Assembly: GCA_019454045.1 (NCBI GenBank)
Contig: SKCR01021139.1
Location: 83,456-147,455, forward strand
Source: Zanthoxylum bungeanum
Lineage: Eukaryota; Streptophyta; Magnoliopsida; Sapindales; Rutaceae
Reading direction: 5' to 3'
Length of the DNA stretch: 64,000 nt
Positions 56,801-64,000 of this stretch are shown piece by piece; position 1 is the first letter of the stretch, and each line of letters begins with the position of its first letter. The position numbers were made by a program, and so were the translations under genes. Below the pieces are notes generated by a model. The model did no database searches, was not told the origin of the DNA, and saw nothing but the letters and a program-made list of their open reading frames with translations.

Positions 56801-57233
56801 GGTAAAATTATATTTTATGTCTTATTTAATTTGGTAAATGGTTTAATTATTTTATTTAATTCAATTACAATATTTAATTAATATTTAATTTAATATTTGA
56901 TTTAATTTGGAGGTATTTTAGGGTGATATGGGCGTGTGGGCCTAGATGGTGGGAGTGGGCTTGGTGATGGTGGGTTAGGTGTTGTGTTGGCTAAATGAGT
57001 GGGTTTGGGCCAAGATTAAAAGGTTTGCGGGTTTTTTTGGGCCGAGCATAATTTTTAAAACGGAGGTCCAACAAGCGAACCTGAAGCTAAACACGTGAAC
57101 TAAATCCAACAAAATGTCAATTCTTGACTCTTCCCTTCCGACGTCCGTTTCCCGCGGCTTTCGTGACTTAAAAGATAGTGCCTCCAAATGAGACTCATCA
57201 TCGGGTTTCTCATGCAAAAATGCAATACCTACA
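53828..57233 (-). repeat. 5' LTR of Gypsy-B (3406 bp, complete)
   Basis: TGTGGGAACACAA start, ACCTACA end, then TSD CTCTC. It holds one set of CGTTCGAACG palindromes (54470-54600), a ~176-bp array (about 54690-55310), the conserved block (55397-55502) and a TATA-like box. Confidence 0.9.
56531..56540 (-). promoter_or_regulatory. Candidate TATA box of Gypsy-B 5' LTR
   Basis: Minus-strand CTATATAAAC about 700 bp into the LTR in element sense. Confidence 0.45.
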
Positions 57234-57238
57234 CTCTC
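57234..57238. repeat. Target-site duplication of Gypsy-B, right copy
   Basis: CTCTC, matching 23877-23881. Confidence 0.85.
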
Positions 57239-57683
57239 GCCGACGAAGGATTGCCCACAACTAGGACTCCCCACTCAAGGGTTTGAGCGACCAAGTGACC
57301 GCACCTTTTTTATACACTAAGGTACGTGCCAACGAGTTGTGGTGCGTGACTGACTGTCAAATGGATTTCCCGTTTAGATTCCCCAGATGGAGGGCAAAGC
57401 GAACTCTCTTAAAAACCCAAGCCTCTTAGGCTCTTATCGCTTGGTGACAGGAATAAACAACGAGTCCTCTAAATTAGTCCATCTCAGTGAGCTACGGGTA
57501 ATGATTATCTAGGTGCCTTCACAGCTTTTCCTTATAGAAAGGTAGTGAAGGAAGGAAGACACCAAACCAATACCTAGACCAAAAAGTGCCTTTGATTAAA
57601 CCACTTTCAACCAACTATAGACACGATTAAATAAAGCACAAATCATAAACATCACAAGGCATGATTTCAGGGCCAATTCTCTA
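57239..57683 (-). other. Gypsy-A leader, right part
   Basis: Continues from 23876: gccgacgaaggattgcccac and onwards match 53355-53806 of Gypsy-B. It leads to the PBS. No gene. Confidence 0.8.
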
Positions 57684-57701
57684 TCCCCAGTGGAGTCGCC
57701 A
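57684..57701 (-). other. Primer binding site of Gypsy-A
   Basis: Minus strand TGGCGACTCCACTGGGGA, three bases before the LTR at 57705. Confidence 0.85.
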
Positions 57702-57704
57702 GAC

Positions 57705-57825
57705 TGTAGGACACATAAATCGGTGACGTTGTTCCGGGTTCGCGGCCCGATCGGGAGTACGGAATAGCCCGCGGGGGGACTAAACCGGAGGAATAACATG
57801 GAGTCGCCACCCGGTGTGAATCGGG
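57705..57825 (-). repeat. 5' LTR of Gypsy-A, first 121 bp
   Basis: Matches 13537-13657. It still has the TGGAGTCGCCA word at 57799-57809. Interrupted by Copia-3 after AATCGGG. Confidence 0.85.
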
Positions 57826-59789
57826 TGTTGGTTTCTATAATATGTCCCAAGGAAAGATTAAGCATACATGAAATACAACAAAGAATATATATAAACATGA
57901 AGTATGGCGGAATCATACTTACAATGCTATGTTGATGAAGAAAAATCAAACCAAATGGAAGCTCCAAGGTAGATTAGGTTCGGCCAAGGAAGACAAGAAG
58001 AAGAAAGCACCAAACTTTGTGTATTCCTTGCTCTATGATGGTTTCCCTATCACCTCTTTTGATCCCTTTGAAGGTGCTAGCCTTGCATGTTCCAAACAAC
58101 AATCTTTTCTTCAATCTTTTGGCAACCAAAATGGAAGAAAATGGAGACCAAAACTGTTTCAGGTTTTCGGTCAAGAAAAGAGAGAGAAGAGAGGATTTTC
58201 TTGATTGATTTTGATACCAAAAATCAATTTATATTTATGCCATAATATTTATTAAATAATAATAAATCTATGACACAAGCCATGCAAAGGCTTAGAGTGT
58301 CAAACACTCAATTCCATGCATAACATTAGAGTGTATTATACACTATCACCATGCAATGTATTATCAATAAAATAATACATATAATGACATGTGTCAAGTG
58401 GGCCCCACACGTTTCCAAATGAAAGTGGGCCCACGTCCACTCACGCGTTCGGGTTCGATATTTCCGAAATACCGAACTTGCGTCGCGACGTTAATTAAAT
58501 CGAATTTAAATAAATAATCGCTCCTAGCGAAATTATTATTTACGTCGCTTACGAATTAATTCTAAATTAACTCGTATGCCCGAATTAAAATCTAATTTTA
58601 ATTTCGCGTCGAAATCGAATTTCAATCATTATATCGAATATAATAATTTTACTGATTAATTCCAAATTAATCGTTCTCTCTCTCTAAATAAGGCACTTTA
58701 TCCGAGATAAAGTTTCTCCGCAATTAATCCAAGATTAATTAAGTTCGAATCAAATATCATAGGTGAATCTTCAGGAAGCGACCCAAGAGATCTCCGGATA
58801 TGTTGGCAGTGAATACGGTCGTCGGATAATCCGAACACGCACGTACCTCGTACTACGTTCTTACCGATTCACAAGACAAGGTTGGCTTCTAGCAAAGCGC
58901 CATGCCTACCCAATTCTCCAGAAATATTCTTATAGGAATATAAGATCTATATCAAGCGTAGTATACCGTAGTATTGCGTACATCGATCCAGTATCGGATG
59001 ATCACATGCTAGGCCTGGGGCTGGAGATGTGTCTGCCCCGTACGAAACATATATCGGACATCAAGCAACTAGTCTCTTTAAATCGGAAAATCCTGACCTG
59101 GTCATATTGTCCCGACGGTTGCAACCTTTTATAGAGTGCTAGTTCTGTGTCCTGCGTGATCATCACCTCCATATGTCTGAAGCGATACTTCCATCTTGAC
59201 ATCACATCCAGTACACTACGATTCTCGATAAACCCAGAAGAGGTGTACACAGAACCGGTTAAGGTCCCCAACCACCAAAACCAAAGTTTACCGATTGTCG
59301 CAAGTACTAGCGATGTAAGTCTCAGGTTAAGACCATATACACCTACCCTGATGCGGCCTCCCATAGACACGCAGACATACTACCAATGGGATTCCGCGGG
59401 GTCTATCCAGAGCGAAGCTGTTTTCCGTACCATCGGTAAAACACAACCTCCTATCGCACTTGCATAAGTATCCAATACTTAAATATATGAGAACTATGCC
59501 GTTGTGCCCTCACAACGTGCACAAGCGCAATACTAGTCTATTCCGCATTATCGATGTTCAGTCTCGATAATACTACGGCTAGGGATATTTAATGATTAAA
59601 CCTTAGGGACTGATACTGTCTCATATCATTCTCAGTCCAGGTACTAATCATATGGACTTTCGCCATTTATAATCAAAGTAAACAATATTACAAAACGGCA
59701 AAAGGCAATTTCATTATCACATAGTTAATTTTGTACAATAATACAATATCATTTACAAACAGTGACGCTATGGGACATAATGTCTAACA
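57826..59789 (-). repeat. 3' LTR of Copia-3 (1964 bp)
   Basis: TGTTGG to CTAACA. Reverse-complement match to the solo LTR 29224-31185. A TATA-like box complement is at 59125-59134. Confidence 0.92.
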
Positions 59790-59802
59790 ATCTCCCACTT
59801 GG
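59790..59802 (-). other. Polypurine tract of Copia-3
   Basis: Minus strand CCAAGTGGGAGAT, as in Copia-1 and Copia-2. Confidence 0.75.
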
Positions 59803-59803
59803 C

Positions 59804-60607
59804 CTATAGCCAGTCACTCAAGCATCTAATACCCGAACTATGTATGTGTCGTTCAAAAACTTGCTGAAGAACAGCTTTCGTCAGCGGATCTGCAATGTTG
59901 TCATCTGATGTGACCTTCTCGACTTTTACATCGCCACGATGTATAATCTCCCGAATCAGATGATAACGTCGAAGAACATGCTTGGACCGTTGATGAGACC
60001 TTGGTTCCTTAGCCTGTGCTATAGCCCCGTTATTGTCACAATACAATGGAACGGGCTCAGCTGCTAACGGAACTACTCCTAATCCGATTAGGAACTTTCG
60101 GATCCAAACTGCTTCCTTTGCTGCTTCAGATGCAGCGATGTACTCCGCTTCTGTTGTTGAATCGGCAACAGTATCTTGCTTGGAAGATTTCCAGCTCACT
60201 GCTCCGTTATTCAAGCAAAAAATGTACCCGGATTGCGACTTGTAGTCATCCTTGTCGGTTTGGAAACTTGCATCGGTATACCCAGATACCGCAAGTTCTC
60301 CACCTCCATAAATTAAGAAAGCATCCTTAGTTCGTTTAAGATACTTAAGGATATTCTTAACTGCTATCCAGTGACCTTCACCTGGATCGGCCTGATAGCG
60401 ACTGCACATGCTCAAAGCATATGAGACATCAGGTCGTGTACATATCATGGCATACATGATCGATCCGACTGCCGAGGCGAACGGTATCCGACTCATGTGG
60501 TCTCTCTCTTCCTGAGTCTTAGGACACATGTCCTTAGACAGAGAGGTACCACGTACCACTGGAACCAATCCCCTCTTGGATTGTTCCATGTTGAATCGCT
60601 TCAACAC
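59804..60607 (-). pseudogene. Copia-3 RNase H domain (open frame, 267 codons)
   Basis: A complete copia RNase H frame. It carries the usual pre-domain TRPDVSYALS and WxAVKxILKYLKRTKD words, then catalytic residues in GYTDAS (Asp 112), TTEAEY (Glu 153), YCDNNGA (Asp 191) and the NIADPLTK region (Asp 240). It would degrade RNA during reverse transcription. It is joined to RT only through a frame change near 60610-60715, so it cannot be made as part of a full polyprotein. The stop lies 16 bp before the LTR. Confidence 0.88.
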
Positions 60608-60715
60608 TTTATCAATGTATGTACTCTGGGAGAGTCCAAGCAGCTTTCTAGATCTATCCCTGTAGATCTTTATTCCAAATAAAGGCTGCTTCTCCCAGAT
60701 CTTTCATGGAGAATT

Positions 60716-61330
60716 TTAATGAAAGCCAAGTTTCACCGACGTTAGCATGGGAATGTCATTGCCTATAAGCAATACGTCGTCGACATAAAGGACAATAAAA
60801 GTAAGTGCTCTCCCACTAACCTTCTTGTATACACAAGGGTCATCTGCGTTTTGCACGAAATCATATTCTTTTATGATCTCATCAAAACGCTGATTCCATG
60901 ACCGTGATGCTTGCTTCAATCCATAAATGGATCGATTTAACTTACAAACCTTGTTTGCAAGTCTAGGTACGATAAAACCGTCAGGCTGTTGCATATAAAC
61001 ATCCTCCAAAAGGTTTCCGTTAAGGAAAGCGGTTTTAACGTCCATCTGCCATATCTCGTAATCGAAATATGCAGCTATTGCAAGCATTATCCGAATGGAT
61101 TTAATCATGGCAACGGTGAGAAGGTTTCGTCATAATCAATACCATATTGTTGACGATACCCCTTCGCTACAAGCCTAGCCTTGTACGTTTGTACGTTGCC
61201 ATCCATGTCGGTCTTCTTCTTGAAGATCCATCTGCATCCAATAGGCTTTACGCCTTCTGGTGCATCAACCAGTGTCCAAACTTGGTTGGCGTACATGGAA
61301 TCCATCTCGGACTTCATGGCTTCTTGCCAT
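60716..61330 (-). pseudogene. Copia-3 reverse transcriptase (frameshifted)
   Basis: Two overlapping frames: an N-terminal one (61105-61317) with [20 protein letters not shown] and [19 protein letters not shown], and a second (60716-61108) with QMDVKTAFLNGNL (catalytic Asp 23 of that frame), YGLKQASRSWNQRF and LYVDDVLLIGND (Asp 110, 111). They are separated by a frameshift at about 61107, just after ETFSP. Near 60715 the frame is lost before the last RT segment. All catalytic residues are present. The enzyme would copy element RNA into DNA. Confidence 0.88.
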
Positions 61331-61339
61331 AAAGCGGAA

Positions 61340-62385
61340 TCGATATTTTGTATCGCTTCCTCATACGTAGCCGGCTCATTATCCTCAATAAGATTAATAT
61401 CTATATGAGGTGAGATCAGGAACCCATACCTCTCAGGTACTGTTCTGACTCTCTCCGACCTACGCGTCCTTGTGTATGTGAAGTTTGTGGTACAGACTCA
61501 TCCCGGACGGTCTGTTCTTGTTCCGTCGTTGATTCATTGCCAGGAACAGTATCACTACGATCTTCATCGAGTTCTACTTTCCTCCCACTTACCACTGCAT
61601 TTATAAAATCCTTCTCAAGGAAAATGCTTGTAGAGCAACAAATACTTTGTTCTCTTGGGGTGATAGAAGTAATATCCTTTGGTTTCCCTAGGATATCCTA
61701 CAAAAGGCATTTATCAGTTTTGGGTTCAAGTTTGGTACTTTCCAAACGTTTAACATATGCCCAGCATCCCCAAATCTTTAGGAAAGAGAAACCTGGTTTC
61801 CTTCCTGTCAATATCTCATATGGGGTCTGTTTAACAGACTTCGACGGTACCTTATTCAAAATAAGTATAGCACTGTTTAATGCGTATCCCCAGAAGGATA
61901 TTGGTAGCTCAGTGCGACTCATCATTGACCTCACCATGTCCAACAAGGTGCGGTTTCTCCTTCGGACACACCGTTTAATTGGCGGTGTTCCAGGAGGAGT
62001 CCACTGTGATAGAATACCATATTCTTTCAAGTAATCTTGAAACTCATAACTTAAGTATTCGCCACCACGGTCTGACCGTAATGTCTTAATACTCTTCCCA
62101 GTTGTGTTTCTCCACTTCGTGTCGAAACTCTTTGAATTTCTCAAAAGTTTCCGACTTGTGTCTCATAAGATACACATAACCGTAACGAGATGCATCATCT
62201 GTAAAGGTTACGAAGTAGTGAAATCCACCTCTAGCCTGGCTAGACATGGGCCCGCATACGTCAGTATGAACGAGGGCCAATAGTTCTGTGGCATGTTCAC
62301 TTTTACCGCTAAAAGGTGATTTAGGCATTTTGCCTAAAAGACAAGATTCGCAGACGTCATATGAATTGGATCAAATTCGTCCAAG
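61340..62385 (-). pseudogene. Copia-3 integrase (frameshifts, altered catalytic Glu region)
   Basis: Core pieces: VHTDVCGPM (first Asp) at 62086-62328, TLRSDRGGEYLS (second Asp) and RNRTLLDMVRSMM at 61698-62144. Between GTPP and RRRNRT about eight codons read in a shifted frame. The nucleotides show one inserted base followed about 30 bases later by a compensating deletion, which removes the catalytic Glu. Frameshifts also lie near 62100-62140 and near 62385, next to the final Cys-x-x-Cys of the zinc part. The C-terminal region (61340-61697) is too broken to read. Confidence 0.82.
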
Positions 62386-63131
62386 TACCCACTTTTCGAA
62401 AGTGTGGATATGCGAGTCTTGTTGATGTGTCCTAGACGACAATGCCACATATAAGCTTCATCTTTTAGATTACTTCTTTTGAGCCTTTTGTTTGTCATTT
62501 TAGGAGATTCATTTATATTCAAAATATAAAGACCGTTATTTGCAACAGCTGTGCAAATTTCTGCATCATTTTTATATAAATAACACTCAGTGTTCCTGAA
62601 TACAAAAGTGTAACCCTGCTGGGTTAACAAGGACACAGATATAATATTCCTAGTTAAACTAGGTACAAAATAATAGTTCAAAAGTTTAAGTTCATGCCCT
62701 GAGGGCAGTACTAAAACAAAAGTCCCTACGGCCAAAACAGCAACTGGTGTTCCGTTTCCGACCCGTAGATCCATCTCCCCTGATGCCAGCACCCTGCTAT
62801 CATGCAGATCCTGCACATCAGTACAAATATGAGCACCACAACCAGAATCAAAAATCCAATTTTTAAAACTAGAAGTATTCATATTTATCTCAATAACAAA
62901 CATACCAGAGGCAATAGCCTTGCTAGCCTTGATATCCTCCCTCTGCACAATGCTCATTCGGCAGTCACGTTTCCAGTGACCCCTCTTGCCGCAGTTGAGG
63001 CAGATGTCGCGAGATTTGTCCTTTGGCTTCCTAGAAGCCACTGTCAACTCGCCTTTGCCCTTCTTCTTGAACTTCTTCTTCCTTGCACCTCCAATTGCCT
63101 TGGGGCCACCCTTTGGCGCATGAGAGGTCAA
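62334..63131 (-). pseudogene. Copia-3 gag C-terminus, protease and pre-integrase region (265 open codons)
   Basis: In order: basic stretch ARKKKFKKKGKG, zinc knuckle CLNCGKRGHWKRDC (residues 44-57, CCHC), protease active site WIFDSGCGAHIC (Asp 95), and pre-integrase MWHCRLGHINKTR. The frame runs off near 62385 because of a 1-base shift. Protease would process the polyprotein and the knuckle would bind RNA. The link to upstream gag is broken by a short out-of-frame stretch near 63130-63190. Confidence 0.87.
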
Positions 63132-63185
63132 TGCAAAATGCGCCTCGCGCTTGCTCCCCTTTAGGAGTGTTCCTTTCGGACTCCT

Positions 63186-63748
63186 TCAGCACGGACAACA
63201 ACTCTCAAGAGTGTCGTCAGTATCCATCAACTTATAGTTGATGATGATTTGTTTCCAAGTATCGGGTAGCGATTGTAATATCATATCAATCGTCAGCTCA
63301 GCCTCCAAGACTATTCCCATATTGGCCAACTCATCAATGTCGGCGATCATTTGAGTCCCATGGACTTCAACTGATGCGCCGTCTGTCATCCGGGGCGGAA
63401 GAGTTTCCTTACTAGCTCGTACCTCTTCATCCGCTTATTGGTGCGGTGAAGATCACGCAATCTTGCCATCATGTTATAGGGATCCAAGTCCCTGTACTGG
63501 CGTCTGAAATGCTGGGTCATTGCAGCTAGCATAACTGACTGAGCTTGGTCACAATCATCACTATGAGTCTTCCATAACTCTAGCTCCAGTGGCTCAGTGG
63601 GTTTAGGCGGGAGAGGTGTCTGAATAGTATACAGTATCCTCTCAGCCCCAAGCACTATCTTGAGGTTCATTTCCCAGTCGGCAAAGTTTGTCCCTTTGAA
63701 GACATTATCGCCCATGATTATGTCGCGGATATTACCTTTGCCAATCAT
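63186..63748 (-). pseudogene. Copia-3 gag N-terminal part (frameshifted)
   Basis: Start at 63748 (MIGKGNIRDIIMGDNV). Then FKGTNFADWEMNLKIVLGAE, a copia gag N-terminal pattern, ALELW-like LELELWKTHSDDCDQA, and QHFRRQYRDLDPYNMMARLRD. A frameshift at about 63388 moves the rest (DELANMGIVLEAELTIDMIL, QSLPDTWKQIIINYK) to another frame, which ends in a stop near 63186. Gag would build the particle. This copy would yield only a truncated protein. Confidence 0.85.
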
Positions 63749-64000
63749 CTTGACAACTATAGTCCAACTATAAAGTCAACGATGTTATGGGTACAGTCAA
63801 ACTGTTACAAGTAAAATAACAATATATTAGTCCAACTATTATTTAAAATATTGACGAAATAATTTTGAAAGACGCGTAAGGCTAAATATCTGAATGATAT
63901 TGCAAATTCAATAATAGCCTCCCACTATTTTCTTCAAGTTTCTAACCCTCTGTAGAGAACTCGGGAAATAGAATTTCCTAGTGGGCTAGGATCCCGTTAA
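63749..64000 (-). other. Copia-3 leader, start
   Basis: Non-coding, AT-rich, with gtccaactat repeats. 63840-64000 matches 5340-5515 of Copia-1 (cctcccactatttt, tttctaaccctctgt, ctagtgggctagga). Confidence 0.7.

Larger units (their letters stand above)
23882..57233 (-). mobile_element. Gypsy-B: deletion-bearing gypsy element, split by Gypsy-C
   Basis: The left LTR piece 23882-25444 and the piece about 47801-49621 together match the intact 5' LTR 53828-57233. The interior is 49622-53827. TSD CTCTC at both ends. The interior keeps a 3' UTR array, a fused integrase remnant and gag, but has lost protease, RT, RNase H and the integrase core. The start TG of the left LTR is mutated to TA. Differences between its LTRs are mostly C-to-T/G-to-A changes, as expected from methylated DNA. 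Confidence 0.85.
13537..57825 (-). mobile_element. Gypsy-A: Tat/Ogre-like Ty3-gypsy element, split by Gypsy-B and Copia-3
   Basis: The 3' LTR is 13537-16444 and the interior 16445-23876. After the Gypsy-B insertion (23882-57233) the leader resumes at 57239 and reaches a PBS at 57684-57701 and the first 121 bp of the 5' LTR. Both LTR starts begin TGTAGGACACA and agree closely, unlike the TGTGGGAACAC start of the B and C families. Copia-3 cuts the 5' LTR at 57826. The protein order gag, PR, RT, RNase H, second RNase H, integrase, together with the PBS, fits the Tat lineage. Many stops and frameshifts show it is dead and old. Confidence 0.85.
57826..64000 (-). mobile_element. Copia-3: copia element with largely readable gag-pol, right end outside window
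   Basis: 3' LTR 57826-59789, PPT, then RNase H, RT, integrase, protease and gag in copia order on the minus strand. The 5' LTR and PBS lie beyond 64000. The five bases before it (TCGGG) are the candidate target duplication. It is the same family as the solo LTR at 29224. Several frameshifts disable it. The sublineage within copia is uncertain. Confidence 0.88.

Noticed and set aside
58763..59134. Opposite-strand frame of 123 codons in the same LTR
   Set aside because: Antisense shadow of the same conserved LTR segment; no motif.
1..64000. Host protein-coding, tRNA or rRNA genes, or an endogenous pararetrovirus
   Set aside because: Every stretch could be assigned to an LTR element or its untranslated regions except small patches (51181-51337, 43200-44335). 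I saw no tRNA fold, rRNA segment, or movement/coat protein motif.

Overview
The window is nuclear DNA from a flowering plant, made almost entirely of nested LTR retrotransposons. The evidence is the plant-type Ty1-copia and Ty3-gypsy (Tat/Ogre-like) proteins, 1.5-3.7 kb LTRs, clear 5-bp target-site duplications (TSDs), and no host gene that I could recognise. Species cannot be told from this sequence. Nearly every element lies in minus orientation, so each 3' LTR is on the left. The exceptions are one solo copia LTR and one gag scrap.

Layout from left to right. 1-9724: Copia-1, with a nearly identical LTR pair around a badly decayed, gag-less interior. 9725-9840: a plus-strand scrap of another copia gag (Copia-0). 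9841-13536: the left part of Copia-2 (LTR plus decayed RNase H/RT). 13537-57825: Gypsy-A, a Tat-like element whose 3' LTR and gag-pol occupy 13537-23876 and whose primer binding site (PBS) and 5' LTR start reappear at 57239-57825. Gypsy-B (23882-57233, TSD CTCTC) splits Gypsy-A. Gypsy-C (25445 to about 47800) splits the 3' LTR of Gypsy-B. The 5' LTR of Gypsy-C is split by Gypsy-D (38880-46187, TSD ATCAT), and the 3' UTR of Gypsy-C holds a solo copia LTR (29224-31185, TSD ATGCA). Copia-3 (57826 to beyond 64000) sits in the 5' LTR of Gypsy-A. The nesting order Copia-0 > Copia-2 > A > B > C > D is six levels deep.

The gypsy elements share one plan in element sense: LTR, tRNA PBS, leader with repeats of about 160 bp, gag with a CCHC-like finger, protease (PR), RT, degenerate RNase H, a second (archaeal-type, aRNH) RNase H, integrase (INT), a 3' UTR of family-specific tandem repeats, polypurine tract (PPT), LTR. 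Gypsy-C keeps the best frame, 1128 codons of gag-PR-RT-RH with an in-frame deletion. Gypsy-A is full of stops, Gypsy-B has lost most of pol, and Gypsy-D has no gag-pol at all although its LTRs are nearly identical. Copia-3 has recognisable gag, protease, integrase, RT and an intact RNase H reading frame, broken by several frameshifts.

The most notable structures are: a chimeric LTR formed by recombination between Gypsy-C and Gypsy-B; two young but coding-dead elements (Copia-1, Gypsy-D) that imply mobilisation in trans; a 561-bp higher-order repeat in the 3' UTR of Gypsy-D; nucleosome-length (about 177 bp) tandem arrays inside gypsy LTRs; an LTR copy of the PBS core; and a perfect 12-bp hairpin unique to the Gypsy-A LTR that looks like a template-switch product. 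These are repeat-evolution findings; I found no convincing new gene system.
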